From assembly GCA_902362595.1 (NCBI GenBank), contig CABIXF010000016.1:16119-80118 (forward strand): DNA of 64,000 bases. Direction: 5' to 3'. Under the pieces are notes generated by a model. That model was not told where the DNA came from, searched no databases, and saw only the letters and a list, made by a program, of their open reading frames with translations. How positions within the stretch are numbered: position 1 is the stretch's first letter; the number at the start of each line of letters is the position of its first letter. This document shows, piece after piece, positions 17,937 through 27,108 of this stretch. This DNA is from Bacteroidaceae bacterium. Its GTDB lineage: Bacteria > Bacteroidota > Bacteroidia > Bacteroidales > Bacteroidaceae. The position numbers were made by a program, and so were the translations under genes.

Positions 17937-18962
17937 ATGCATTCTAAGAAACGAATTATTCTTTGGTCTGTCATAGCGACCGTCCTTCTAGCAGGAATCA
18001 TCAGCATCTTCTGTCTGCTGTTCAACCGTCCGCTTCAGCTCACGCAGCCCACCTTTATTTACATTGACGGCGACGACACCGCTGATTCGGTTTATGTCAA
18101 GATACAGCACGACCTGCATGGAAAGCACCTGGCAGGTTTCCGCATGCTTTCACGCTTCAAATCTTATGACAAGCATATTCACACTGGAGCTTACCGCTTT
18201 GACGCGCAGACCAACACCCTGACCTTGTTCCGTCGTCTGAGCAGCGGACACCAGACACCGGTAAAAGTAACCATCCCCAGCGTCCGTACACTGGACCGCC
18301 TGGCACATTCACTGGACCGCCAACTCATGGCCGATTCCACGGAAATTTTCACGCTGATGTGCGACAGCAGTTTCTGTGATTCTTTGGGATTCACCTACGA
18401 AACGCTTCCGGCACTCTTTATTCCGAATACCTACGAGGTGTACTGGAACATGCAGGCGAAAGATTTCTTCCAACGTATGAAAAAGGAATACAACCGTTTT
18501 TGGAACGAAGAGCGGAAAGCGAAGGCAAAGGCTGCCGGACTGACTCCGGTGGAGGTGAGCACACTCGCCTCCATCGTGGAAGAAGAAACTGCCAACCGGG
18601 GAGAGATGCCCATGGTGGCCGAACTCTATCTGAACCGTCTGCAAGCCGATATGCCGCTGCAAGCCGACCCTACCGTGAAATTCAGCTTACAGGAATTCGG
18701 CCTGCGTCGCATCCTCCACAAGCATTTGGAGGCAGACAGCCCCTACAACACCTACAAGCATACCGGACTTCCTCCCGGACCTATCCGCATTGCTTCTATT
18801 CAGGGCATAGAAAGCGTGTTGAATCATGCACAACATGACTATCTTTATATGTGTGCCAAGGAAGATTTCTCGGGCACGCATAATTTTGCCGTCACCTTTG
18901 CCGAACACCAGGCCAATGCGCGCCGTTACCAGCAGGCGTTGAACAAGAGAAACATCCGTTAG
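17937..18962 (+). CDS. mltG: Endolytic murein transglycosylase MltG
   Basis: The 341-residue protein has one N-terminal membrane anchor (about residues 6-28) and a YceG/MltG domain with the catalytic motif LASIVEEETANRGE, LYLNRLQADMPLQADPTV, and SPYNTYKHTGLPPGPI. MltG cleaves nascent glycan strands in the periplasm and is thought to end peptidoglycan chain growth. The length is normal for the family. The start at 17937 is set by the promoter box just upstream, leaving a leader of only about 12 bases. The gene is convergent with trkA, and an 8-bp hairpin covers both stop codons. Confidence 0.93.
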   Translation: MHSKKRIILWSVIATVLLAGIISIFCLLFNRPLQLTQPTFIYIDGDDTADSVYVKIQHDLHGKHLAGFRMLSRFKSYDKHIHTGAYRFDAQTNTLTLFRRLSSGHQTPVKVTIPSVRTLDRLAHSLDRQLMADSTEIFTLMCDSSFCDSLGFTYETLPALFIPNTYEVYWNMQAKDFFQRMKKEYNRFWNEERKAKAKAAGLTPVEVSTLASIVEEETANRGEMPMVAELYLNRLQADMPLQADPTVKFSLQEFGLRRILHKHLEADSPYNTYKHTGLPPGPIRIASIQGIESVLNHAQHDYLYMCAKEDFSGTHNFAVTFAEHQANARRYQQALNKRNIR

Positions 18963-18975
18963 GCTTACCTAACGG
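18956..18975. terminator. Hairpin spanning the convergent stop codons of mltG and trkA
   Basis: CCGTTAGG (18956-18963) and CCTAACGG (18968-18975) form an 8-bp perfect stem with a CTTA loop. Both TAG stop codons lie inside it. No T-run follows, so function as a terminator is uncertain. Confidence 0.5.
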
Positions 18976-19658
18976 ACGGATTTCCAAAACTGCATGAAAC
19001 GGGAATAAGGACCGTAGCACACCAGGCCGTCGCCTTGCTGCAATGCATAGTCCTCGGGGAATGCATTGGAAACTTCGCGTTCAAAGACGGAGATTCCCAG
19101 AAAATTCTGAACCTGCTTTCCCTTTATTAGCGAAATCAGCTTGATGCCGAACTCCTGCTCCAGATTCAGTTCGTTCAGGTGATAACCTACCAGTTTGGAA
19201 GGTACCACAAACTTGAACACATACGTATTTTCGTCAATCTGAAACAACTCGGCTCCTCCGTCCAATTCCAGCTGCTGCGCCAGCAAACGGGCAGCATCCT
19301 GCTCGGGAGTCAGGATACGGTCGATGGAAAAAGCTTCCAGCACCGCCTTATGCACCTCATCGACAGCCCGGGCATAGATACGTTTCACCTTCAGTTTCTT
19401 CAGCAGCGACACAATGCGGACCGAGGCCCCGAAATTGTCGCCTATCGCCACAATGGCCGCATCCACGCTTTTTAAAGGCAGCACGGAAAGAGCCGTCTCA
19501 TCCGTAGCATCGAGCACAAACGACGCCGCCATGCGGTCTTTCACACTGTCCACATGCAGGCTATTGCTGTCGACCCCTGCCACTTCATGCCCCATGGCAG
19601 TCAGTTCCATTGCCAGCATACTGCCATAATGGCCCAAACCAATAATCAGATATTTCAT
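18969..19658 (-). CDS. trkA: TrkA/KtrA-type potassium channel regulatory subunit
   Basis: The 229-residue protein has an RCK N-domain with the nucleotide-binding motif YLIIGLGHYGSMLAMEL and a second TrkA-C domain from about residue 140. A single RCK unit is typical of KtrA rather than the doubled E. coli TrkA. It gates the membrane subunit encoded immediately upstream (TrkH-like, 3 bases apart) in response to nucleotides. Confidence 0.92.
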   Translation of the reverse strand: MKYLIIGLGHYGSMLAMELTAMGHEVAGVDSNSLHVDSVKDRMAASFVLDATDETALSVLPLKSVDAAIVAIGDNFGASVRIVSLLKKLKVKRIYARAVDEVHKAVLEAFSIDRILTPEQDAARLLAQQLELDGGAELFQIDENTYVFKFVVPSKLVGYHLNELNLEQEFGIKLISLIKGKQVQNFLGISVFEREVSNAFPEDYALQQGDGLVCYGPYSRFMQFWKSVR

Positions 19659-19661
19659 ACG

Positions 19662-21491
19662 TCAGTTGATGATAATGTTGTCACTTGGATATTTGTAATT
19701 TCGTTTTCTCTCCTGCCGTACCAGTCCGGTGAGTAGGGTAAACGCTCCTACACGTCCTACGTACATCAGCAGGATAACCAGCAGCTTGCTGGCATCACCC
19801 AGCGTGGGCGTCAGGTTCAGGCTGGACCCCACAGTGCTCAATGCCGACACACATTCAAAGGTCACCGCCAGCAGTCCGGCCTGCGGCTCTAACATACTCA
19901 ACGCAAAAATAGCTACGAAAGCCAGAAACAGATAGAGCATCATGGCCGCATTGGAACGCCGAATGGAATCGTGCGAAAGTTCCCTCCGCAAAATGGTCAC
20001 CCGGTCGGCTCCACGTATCACAGCCCACAGGTTGATCAGCACCACAGCACACACATTCACCTTCACACCGCCAGCCGTAGACTGTGTGCCCCCTCCTATC
20101 ACCATCAGTACAATCATGAGCAGCAGGGTCTGTAAGGAGAGCGACGTGAGACTCACACTGGCAAAGCCTGCCGTACGCGGACAGGAAGAATTAAAGAAAG
20201 CATGCACCCACTTATCCAACACCGGCATCCCGGCAAACGAATGGTTCCATTCCAAAGCTGCTATGACCAACGTACCTCCTACCAGGAGTATACCTGTGGC
20301 CACCAGCACAATCTTGGTGTTCAAGTTATACAGATGCACTTTCTGACGGAACCGACCGGCACGATGCAACACCCGCCATTTCAGATAACCCAGGTAGTAA
20401 GCTACGGTTTCATAGAGGTTGACCAATATCGGGAAACCGATTCCTCCCAACGCAATCAGAAGTCCCAAGGTGACATACAGCAGATTATGTTCCTGCATAA
20501 CCGCCGGATTGCTCATTCCGCCGGGCAAGGTGGAAAAACCGGCATTACAGAAGGCCGATACCGAATGAAAAGCCGAAAAAAAGAGTTCTTCCCGCAAATT
20601 CATCCCCAGCGTATCATGGATGCTGAACCAAATAACGGCCATTCCGACCCCTTCGATGGCCAGCGTGAATCCTAATATATATAATAAGGTAGATAAAAGG
20701 GAGTTCAACGAATTGGAACTGATCATGTCGCCCACCATCAACTGGTTGTAGAGCGAAGTGTTTCCCATGAAGAACATGGCGAAAAAGCTAGTCAGCGTCA
20801 TCACACCCAAACCACCGATTTGAATCAGCAGAATAATCAGTACCTGTCCCTCCAGCGTAAAAGTGGAAGGCACATCCACACTGACTAGTCCTGTCACACA
20901 GGTGGCACTGGTCGCGGTGAACAAGGCATCAATGAAGGATATTCCCTGATAAGTGGCGCGAGGCAGCATCAGCAACCCCGTTCCCACCAGAATGAATACC
21001 AGGAAACTGCCGGCCAGAATCAACGACGGATTGGTGCGCTTGCCCAACAGCCGGACCAGAATACCCGAAAGCTGAGAGAACGAAAGCAACAACAACACCG
21101 CTCCCTTGTAAAATGTATGATGGAAGAAAACCCACACCCAATATACGCCTGTAGTCTCCTCCGGTTTCTTGAAAATGACGGGCAACAACGTGAGATAGAG
21201 TAGTATGGTAAGAATCCAAGTCCAAGGTGTGAACTTGAACGGAGAATCTTCCTGCCGGAACAGAATCTGCAAAGTGGTGGTCAGCAGGTAAACAATCCAA
21301 ACGGCATGATACACCCCATGCACCACCGTCTGTTCTCCAGCCGAAATCCGGAAACCATATTCATACACGATAGTGAGCAGGAAAACCATTCCACACAGAA
21401 AATTCACCCCCATTACCCAATTGAGCAACCGGTTGATGCGCGGCACCAGCAGTTTCTTCTTATATAAGTAAAGTCGTTCCCAATAATCCAT
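19662..21491 (-). CDS. trkH: TrkH/KtrB-type potassium transporter membrane subunit
   Basis: The 609-residue protein has an N-terminal extension with about four extra hydrophobic segments (residues 15-150) before the TrkH core. Pore loops are visible as FTATSATCVTGLVSVD, HSVSAFCNAGFSTLP, NSSCPRTAGFASV and FECVSALSTVGSSL. It moves K+ (or Na+) through the inner membrane together with the RCK protein downstream. The extension makes it longer than KtrB (about 450 residues). A -7 box TACATTTG is at 21519-21526. Confidence 0.92.
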   Translation of the reverse strand: MDYWERLYLYKKKLLVPRINRLLNWVMGVNFLCGMVFLLTIVYEYGFRISAGEQTVVHGVYHAVWIVYLLTTTLQILFRQEDSPFKFTPWTWILTILLYLTLLPVIFKKPEETTGVYWVWVFFHHTFYKGAVLLLLSFSQLSGILVRLLGKRTNPSLILAGSFLVFILVGTGLLMLPRATYQGISFIDALFTATSATCVTGLVSVDVPSTFTLEGQVLIILLIQIGGLGVMTLTSFFAMFFMGNTSLYNQLMVGDMISSNSLNSLLSTLLYILGFTLAIEGVGMAVIWFSIHDTLGMNLREELFFSAFHSVSAFCNAGFSTLPGGMSNPAVMQEHNLLYVTLGLLIALGGIGFPILVNLYETVAYYLGYLKWRVLHRAGRFRQKVHLYNLNTKIVLVATGILLVGGTLVIAALEWNHSFAGMPVLDKWVHAFFNSSCPRTAGFASVSLTSLSLQTLLLMIVLMVIGGGTQSTAGGVKVNVCAVVLINLWAVIRGADRVTILRRELSHDSIRRSNAAMMLYLFLAFVAIFALSMLEPQAGLLAVTFECVSALSTVGSSLNLTPTLGDASKLLVILLMYVGRVGAFTLLTGLVRQERKRNYKYPSDNIIIN

Positions 21492-21518
21492 CTCTCATCT
21501 CGTTTTGAGGTACGGTTG

Positions 21519-21526
21519 CAAATGTA
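21519..21526 (-). promoter_or_regulatory. -7 box of trkH-trkA
   Basis: TACATTTG on the minus strand, 27 bases before the start. No clear -33. Confidence 0.5.
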
Positions 21527-21622
21527 TGGAAAAATCCATATACTTACACATCTGATGCCGGAAATCTGCCTGAATCCGAAACCGGAGATAAAAAGGTGAT
21601 AAGAAAAAAGCAAAATGAGTTG

Positions 21623-21650
21623 TTTGTTATCATTTATTTCCATATTTTTG
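21623..21650 (+). promoter_or_regulatory. Possible promoter of the trpB-like gene
   Basis: TTTG (21623-21626) and TATTTTTG (21643-21650) are 16 bases apart, shorter than the usual 19-21, about 27 bases before the start. Confidence 0.4.
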
Positions 21651-21677
21651 GCAAAACCTTAAAAAAAGTAAGCAATT

Positions 21678-23048
21678 ATGAGTAACAGACAGAAAAGATT
21701 CATCTTGCCTGAAGATGAAATACCAAAATATTGGTATAACATTCAAGCCGACATGGTCAACAAACCCATGCCGCCGCTGAACCCGGCCACCAAAGAACCT
21801 TTGAAGCCGGAAGACCTTTATCCGATTTTTGCCAAAGAGCTCTGCCATCAGGAACTGAACCAGACAGACACCTGGATTGAGATTCCGGAAGAAGTGAGAG
21901 AGATGTACAAATACTACCGCAGCACCCCGCTGGTACGTGCTTACGGACTGGAAAAGGCACTGGGAACACCTGCCCACATTTATTTCAAGAACGAAAGCGT
22001 CAGCCCCATTGGTTCACACAAGCTGAACTCGGCACTGGCACAGGCCTACTACTGCAAGAAGGAAGGGGTGACAAACATCACGACCGAAACGGGAGCCGGA
22101 CAATGGGGAGCCGCCTTGGCATACGCAGCCAAAGTATTCGGCCTGGAAGCTGCCGTCTATCAGGTAAAAATCAGCTACGAACAGAAACCGTACCGCCGCA
22201 GCATCATGCAGACCTTCGGAGCACAGGTCACTCCTTCTCCCTCCATGTCTACCCGTGCCGGAAAAAATATCCTGACCAAATATCCGAACCATCAAGGTTC
22301 ACTGGGTACCGCCATTTCAGAAGCCATCGAACTGGCACGTACCACCCCGAACTGTAAATATACTCTTGGGTCGGTATTGAGTCACGTAACCTTGCACCAG
22401 ACGATTATCGGACTGGAAGCAGAAAAACAGATGGCCATGGCCGGAGAATACCCCGACATGATTATCGGATGCTTCGGAGGAGGTTCCAACTTTGGAGGCA
22501 TCAGCTTCCCGTTCATGCGCCACACCATTCTGGAAGGAAAGAAAACACGTTATATTGCTGCCGAACCGGCTTCCTGCCCGAAACTGACACGTGGAAAATT
22601 TGAATATGACTTCGGCGACGAGGCTGGCTACACACCGCTGCTACCGATGTTCACCTTGGGACATAACTTTACCCCGGCCAACATTCACGCCGGAGGTCTC
22701 CGCTACCACGGGGCAGGTGTCATCGTTTCCCAACTGATGAAAGACCACCTGATGGAAGCTGTCGATATCGAACAGCTCGACACCTTCAAGGCCGGATGCC
22801 TATTTGCCCGTGCTGAAGGCATCATACCGGCTCCGGAATCTTGCCACGCCATTGCCGCCACCATTCAGGAGGCTGAGAAGTGCAAAAAAACAGGCGAAGA
22901 AAAAGTCATCCTCTTCAATCTATCAGGTCACGGACTGATTGACATGAGTGCTTACGACCAGTATCTGTCGGGCAACCTGACCAACTATTCCCTGACGGAA
23001 GAAGACATCGAAAAGAGTCTGGAAGATGTGCCTAAAGTAGACTTTTGA
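21678..23048 (+). CDS. trpB2: TrpB2-type PLP-dependent tryptophan synthase beta-like enzyme
   Basis: The 456-residue protein is of the long TrpB2 class: PLP lysine K115 in GSHKLNSAL, ETGAGQWG (137-144) carrying the catalytic Glu, and the phosphate cradle GGGSN (267-271). TrpB enzymes join indole and serine to tryptophan. TrpB2 copies are often encoded away from trpA and may act as indole-salvage enzymes; no other trp gene is in this window. The 3' end is followed by repeat array B and a strong terminator. Confidence 0.9.
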   Translation: MSNRQKRFILPEDEIPKYWYNIQADMVNKPMPPLNPATKEPLKPEDLYPIFAKELCHQELNQTDTWIEIPEEVREMYKYYRSTPLVRAYGLEKALGTPAHIYFKNESVSPIGSHKLNSALAQAYYCKKEGVTNITTETGAGQWGAALAYAAKVFGLEAAVYQVKISYEQKPYRRSIMQTFGAQVTPSPSMSTRAGKNILTKYPNHQGSLGTAISEAIELARTTPNCKYTLGSVLSHVTLHQTIIGLEAEKQMAMAGEYPDMIIGCFGGGSNFGGISFPFMRHTILEGKKTRYIAAEPASCPKLTRGKFEYDFGDEAGYTPLLPMFTLGHNFTPANIHAGGLRYHGAGVIVSQLMKDHLMEAVDIEQLDTFKAGCLFARAEGIIPAPESCHAIAATIQEAEKCKKTGEEKVILFNLSGHGLIDMSAYDQYLSGNLTNYSLTEEDIEKSLEDVPKVDF

Positions 23049-23059
23049 CACTCCCCTCA

Positions 23060-23185
23060 AAACGCCTAAGCGTTTCTGGTAAAACGTCGAAGAGTTTTCC
23101 TTCAAACGCCTAAGCGTTTTAAATCAAACGTCGAAGCGTTTTGTGCTAAACGTCGAAGCGTTTCCAATAAAACGTAAAAGCGTTT
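23060..23185. repeat. Array B: six 16-bp palindromes at exact 22-bp period
   Basis: Units start at 23060, 23082, 23104, 23126, 23148 and 23170, each 22 bases apart. The unit is an imperfect palindrome: two copies read AAACGCCTAAGCGTTT, two AAACGTCGAAGCGTTT, one AAACGTCGAAGAGTTT and one AAACGTAAAAGCGTTT. The 6-base spacers are all different (ctggta, tccttc, taaatc, tgtgct, ccaata). The array lies just after the trpB2 stop and before a bidirectional terminator. Too short and too regular for CRISPR; see findings. Confidence 0.92.
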
Positions 23186-23201
23186 TTAATACCTATAAAA
23201 A

Positions 23202-23245
23202 AGCGGTGCCGGAAAGAGAACTTCTCCTCCGGCACCGCTCTTTTA
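23202..23245. terminator. Strong terminator between trpB2 and panD
   Basis: AGCGGTGCCGGA (23202-23213) pairs perfectly with TCCGGCACCGCT (23228-23239), with an inner GAGAA/TTCTC stem. It is flanked by an A-run on the left and CTTTTATA on the right, so it can act in both directions. Confidence 0.88.
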
Positions 23246-23263
23246 TATCATCTAAAACAGAGT

Positions 23264-23617
23264 CTACAAAAGACGATTAGTCGCCGTATCCGGGAAAACC
23301 ACCGTCGGTTTAAATCCCTTCGCTTCCTCAAAATCCATCAAGGCATACGACATGATAATCACCACATCTCCTACCTGTACCTTACGGGCCGCAGCCCCAT
23401 TCAGACAAATACACCCGGATCCGCGTTCGCCCTTGATAATATAAGTCTCAAAACGCTCTCCATTGTTATTGTCTACAATCTGCACCTTCTCTCCGGCAAT
23501 CAGGTTGGCCGCATCCATCAAATCTTCATCAATCGTAATGCTGCCCATATAATTCAGGTTCGCTTCCGTCACCGTTACGCAGTGAAGCTTTGATTTCAAC
23601 ACTTCAATCATCATCAT
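23264..23617 (-). CDS. panD: Aspartate 1-decarboxylase
   Basis: The 117-residue protein is the PanD proenzyme. It has the self-cleavage site G25-S26 (NYMGSITID), from which the pyruvoyl group forms, plus the K10/H12 region ([13 protein letters not shown]) and the NGAAARKV block. It makes beta-alanine for pantothenate and coenzyme A. The length is standard. Three Met codons begin the gene, so the start is uncertain by one or two residues. It follows panC by 3 bases. Confidence 0.97.
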   Translation of the reverse strand: MMMIEVLKSKLHCVTVTEANLNYMGSITIDEDLMDAANLIAGEKVQIVDNNNGERFETYIIKGERGSGCICLNGAAARKVQVGDVVIIMSYALMDFEEAKGFKPTVVFPDTATNRLL

Positions 23618-23620
23618 CCG

Positions 23621-24466
23621 TTATCCTTTGTATTTAATGTTATCAATCAAACGTACATCGCCACAATATACTGTGATACAACCCACAATATAATTGCTTT
23701 CATCCCATGCTCTTACAGGCTGAAGTGTATTGCCATCCACAATTTCAAAATATTCCAGCTCCAAACCTGGCGCACGGCGAATACAATCCTCCACAAATTG
23801 CTTGGTCTCCATCAGGATACGCGACTTGCTGAAATCCACACTGGCAAACAAAGCTCTTGATATCTGCACGGCTTCCTTCCGTTGCTCCGGAGTGAGACGT
23901 GCATTCCGGCTACTTAGAGCCAGTCCGTCCTCCTCTCGCACAATCGGACATCCCACAATCTGGATATCAAAAGGATACTTGCGTACCATTTCACGGATAA
24001 TAGCCAGCTGCTGGAAATCTTTCTCACCAAAGTAAGCCCGGTCAGGCGCTACTATCAAGAACAACTTGCTCACTACCTGACAAACTCCATTGAAATGTCC
24101 CGGACGATATTTTCCTTCCATTACCGTATCGAGCGGTGCATAGCTGAACTGACGGGTATCAGGCTCCGGATACATTTCCTCTACCGAAGGAGCAAATACC
24201 AGCGTGGCCCCACAAGATTCCAGCAACGCACAATCCGCCTCCAGCGTACGCGGATATTTCAAAAGGTCATTCTGATCGTTAAACTGTGTAGGGTTCACGA
24301 AGTCACTCACTACCACTACATCATTTTCAGCCACGGCACGTTTCACTAACGAAGCGTGTCCTGCATGCAGAGCTCCCATCGTCGGAACCAATCCGATTGT
24401 CTTTCCTTCTTTACGGAAAGCATCCAGTTCGGCGCGAAGCTCACTGATTGTTTGAATTAGCTTCAT
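23621..24466 (-). CDS. panC: Pantothenate synthetase
   Basis: The 281-residue enzyme joins pantoate and beta-alanine with ATP. Visible are the nucleotidyl-transferase motif [10 protein letters not shown] (HxGH at 34-37), FGEKDFQQL and the KMSKS equivalent [10 protein letters not shown] start it at 24466 ([14 protein letters not shown]), the usual N-terminus; in-frame ATG codons up to 42 bases further upstream would add residues not seen in the family. It forms an operon with panD; panB is not nearby. Confidence 0.96.
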   Translation of the reverse strand: MKLIQTISELRAELDAFRKEGKTIGLVPTMGALHAGHASLVKRAVAENDVVVVSDFVNPTQFNDQNDLLKYPRTLEADCALLESCGATLVFAPSVEEMYPEPDTRQFSYAPLDTVMEGKYRPGHFNGVCQVVSKLFLIVAPDRAYFGEKDFQQLAIIREMVRKYPFDIQIVGCPIVREEDGLALSSRNARLTPEQRKEAVQISRALFASVDFSKSRILMETKQFVEDCIRRAPGLELEYFEIVDGNTLQPVRAWDESNYIVGCITVYCGDVRLIDNIKYKG

Positions 24467-24686
24467 CTTATTCCTGTTTTTAATCATAAATTCAGAAAAC
24501 GGCTGCAAAGTAACTATTTATTTGCCACAAAAAGAAACGGAAACCGAAAATTCTTTCTACATTCACAGATTTTGCATTACCTATAACGTAGAACAAACAC
24601 TATTATACCATATTGTCTATCAACACATTAACATACTATAAGGATTTATAAACGGCTGCCAATTCGCTTCATTGCCGTATTTTTTG

Positions 24687-24694
24687 TATCTTTG
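24687..24694 (+). promoter_or_regulatory. -7 box of the glycogen-synthase-like gene
   Basis: TATCTTTG, 27 bases before the ATG at 24722. An in-frame TTG at 24692-24694 is inside this box and is therefore not the start. Confidence 0.6.
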
Positions 24695-24721
24695 CAAACT
24701 GTTAAGAGCAACTATAATACA

Positions 24722-25540
24722 ATGAGCGCGAAAAAAGTTTTATTCATTACACAAGAAATTACTCCCTACGTACCTGAAAGCAACTTGGCACTAATCGGCC
24801 AGAATTTACCGCAAGCCATACAAGACAAAGGACGCGAAATCAGGACATTCATGCCGAAATGGGGCATCGTAAACGAACGCAGAAACCAGCTGCACGAAGT
24901 AATCCGCCTGTCTGGAATGAACTTAATTATCGACGATACAGACCACCCGCTGATTATTAAGGTGGCCTCCATCCAGGCTGCGCGCCGACAAGTATACTTC
25001 ATTGACAATGACGACTATTTCCAACATCGGCAGATGACATGTGACGAAAATGGAAATGATTACGAAGACAACGGTGAACGGGCCATTTTTTATGCACGTG
25101 GCGTATTGGAGACTGTAAAGAAATTACGCTGGTGTCCGGATGTCATTCATTGCCATGGATGGATGAGCGCCATGGTTCCTCTTTACATCAAAAAAGCCTA
25201 CTACGACGAACCTTCTTTCCGCGACTCAAAAGTCATCTTTTCTCTTTATGAAGAAGGATTCAAGTCGAACTTGGCTCCTAACTTCCCGGAACAACTTCTC
25301 TTCAAAGAAATTACCTCCGAAGACGTCAGCATGATGACATCGCCGGTAAACTACGAAGAACTTTGTAAACTGGCTGTAGCTTACTCCGACGGAGTAATCC
25401 AGAATGATAAAACTGTCAACCAAAATGTACTGGACTACGCTCGAAGCCTGAACGTTCCGGTACTTGAATACTCATCGGCCGACACCTATGCAGATGCATG
25501 TGATGCATTCTACGACAAGGTGTTCGATGCAGCCGAATAA
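24722..25540 (+). CDS. Glycogen/starch synthase-like protein, N-terminal GT5 domain only
   Basis: The 272-residue protein corresponds to the N-terminal Rossmann half of GT5 glycogen synthase: KVLFITQEITPYVPESNLA (the usual position of the KxGGL loop), PDVIHCHGWMSAMVPLYIK, and a short tail. The C-terminal half, which binds the ADP-glucose nucleotide, is absent, and the KxGGL glycine pair is not seen. The gene is not broken: it ends cleanly and a DUF4270 gene follows after 24 bases. In Bacteroidales this short form is common as I recall. It may be a regulatory or partner protein for the GT4 enzyme at 28498; catalysis by itself is doubtful. Confidence 0.8.
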   Translation: MSAKKVLFITQEITPYVPESNLALIGQNLPQAIQDKGREIRTFMPKWGIVNERRNQLHEVIRLSGMNLIIDDTDHPLIIKVASIQAARRQVYFIDNDDYFQHRQMTCDENGNDYEDNGERAIFYARGVLETVKKLRWCPDVIHCHGWMSAMVPLYIKKAYYDEPSFRDSKVIFSLYEEGFKSNLAPNFPEQLLFKEITSEDVSMMTSPVNYEELCKLAVAYSDGVIQNDKTVNQNVLDYARSLNVPVLEYSSADTYADACDAFYDKVFDAAE

Positions 25541-25564
25541 TATAAATACAAAAAAAGGACGAAA

Positions 25565-27019
25565 ATGAAACTTAAGTTCTTGGCCGCATTCGGACTTGCA
25601 GCCACACTCTACAGTTGTGATGACACCACTACAGGTGTTGGTGAATTCGTGGCTGATGCAGATGAAATTACCGCATCGGCTCAAACATTCGAGGCCACTA
25701 CACGTACATTAAAATATACGGACTTGAATGAAGAAGGTGTATTTTCTCGTACAAGTAATGCCTATCTGGGAAAATTTACCGATCCCGACTTCGGTACTTA
25801 CACCACGGACTTCATCACACAGATAAACTGTACGGAACAGTTTGAATTTCCGGAAACGATGCAAGATATTGTAGCCACCACGCTGGAACTATCATACTCC
25901 AGTTTCTTTGGCGACTCACTGGCACCTATGCGAGTGAGAGTGGATATGCTGAACCGGGAAATTGATGACAACGGCGAAGACTTGGGTTTATATTACACCT
26001 CGTACAATCCGGAAGATTTTTATGACAAAAATGGAGAAGCTTTGGCTGAACAGGATTATGCCGTACGTAACAATTCATGGACCGATGAGCAAATTGATTC
26101 CATCAAAAGTGCCAATGGATATTATCCTCCTCTGATTATCGACTTGGACAAATCAAGCAAAGAAAAAGGAAAAGAAACATTCAGCGAATTCTTGAAAAGG
26201 AAATATATCGAGGATAAAAACAACTTCAAGGATTCTTACTCATTTATCCACAATGTACTACCTGGATTTTATGTGCATAACACAAGTGGAGAAGGTTCCA
26301 TTCTATATATTGGAGCTATCTGGCTGCGTATGAAAGTCAGCTATCTGGTAGAAAGTTCCTCTGGAAAAGTAGACTCTCTGGCATATACTTCCATTCCTTT
26401 TGCGGCAACCAATGAAGTATATATGTCAACTCGATTGAGCAATTCAGCAGATGCACTGAACAGATTGAAAGCAGAAACTCACAATACCTACTTAAAGACT
26501 CCAGCCGGACTTTGTACAGAAGTAAAACTCCCGCTGAAAGAAATGTATGAAGCTTTAGGAAATGATACACTGAATTCAGTATCTATGTCATTCACCAAAT
26601 ACAAGAATATCAGTGAAACATCTCAAAACAGCCTTTATAAAATGGGTACCCCACAGAACTTACTGCTGATTCGAAAAAATGAAGTAAAAGACTTTTTTGA
26701 ACAAAAGCAGAATTATGACAGTAAAACAACATTCCTAGGGACATACAACAGCACCACCAATTCTTATTCGTTCTCACAGGTGAACCGCTTAATCAGCCAA
26801 ATATTCAGTGATATGAGAACAAAAGAAGAGCCGGCAGAAGGATGGGATACATACAATGCCATGGTATTAATTCCAGTAAAAACTGAAACCGATTCACAAG
26901 GGAATACAATCGGACTTTCACACGACTTGGAAGTAAATTCAGCACGCTTGGTAGGAGGTGAAGAAGGTGAAAAAATCAGCATGGAAGTGATTTACACAAG
27001 ACCGAAATTCAACAAATAA
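25565..27019 (+). CDS. DUF4270 domain lipoprotein
   Basis: The 484-residue protein has a lipoprotein signal (LKFLAAFGLAATLYSC, lipidated Cys 18), followed by the DUF4270 body typical of Bacteroidetes (TRTLKYTDLNEEGVFSRTSNAYLGKFTDPDFG). It is expected on the outer membrane or cell surface. No catalytic motif is visible and the function is unknown. It is co-directional with the GT5-like gene (24-base gap) and ends at a terminator shared with the convergent GH57 gene. Confidence 0.85.
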   Translation: MKLKFLAAFGLAATLYSCDDTTTGVGEFVADADEITASAQTFEATTRTLKYTDLNEEGVFSRTSNAYLGKFTDPDFGTYTTDFITQINCTEQFEFPETMQDIVATTLELSYSSFFGDSLAPMRVRVDMLNREIDDNGEDLGLYYTSYNPEDFYDKNGEALAEQDYAVRNNSWTDEQIDSIKSANGYYPPLIIDLDKSSKEKGKETFSEFLKRKYIEDKNNFKDSYSFIHNVLPGFYVHNTSGEGSILYIGAIWLRMKVSYLVESSSGKVDSLAYTSIPFAATNEVYMSTRLSNSADALNRLKAETHNTYLKTPAGLCTEVKLPLKEMYEALGNDTLNSVSMSFTKYKNISETSQNSLYKMGTPQNLLLIRKNEVKDFFEQKQNYDSKTTFLGTYNSTTNSYSFSQVNRLISQIFSDMRTKEEPAEGWDTYNAMVLIPVKTETDSQGNTIGLSHDLEVNSARLVGGEEGEKISMEVIYTRPKFNK

Positions 27020-27040
27020 ATTCATTTAAAACTATAAATA

Positions 27041-27073
27041 AAAAATCCTGGAATGATTGATTCCAGGATTTTT
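27041..27073. terminator. Bidirectional intrinsic terminator
   Basis: AAAAATCCTGGAA (27041-27053) pairs perfectly with TTCCAGGATTTTT (27061-27073), giving T-runs on both strands between the convergent DUF4270 and GH57 genes. Confidence 0.92.
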
Positions 27074-27108
27074 TATTTTTCTATCAGACTACAACTAACT
27101 ACAATCTC

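Noticed and set aside
23060..23185. CRISPR array
   Set aside because: Repeat 16 bp and spacer 6 bp are far below CRISPR sizes, and there are no cas genes in the window.
24722..25540. Frameshifted or truncated full-length glycogen synthase
   Set aside because: The gene ends at a clean stop, the next gene starts 24 bases later, and no C-terminal GT5 sequence is found in any frame downstream.
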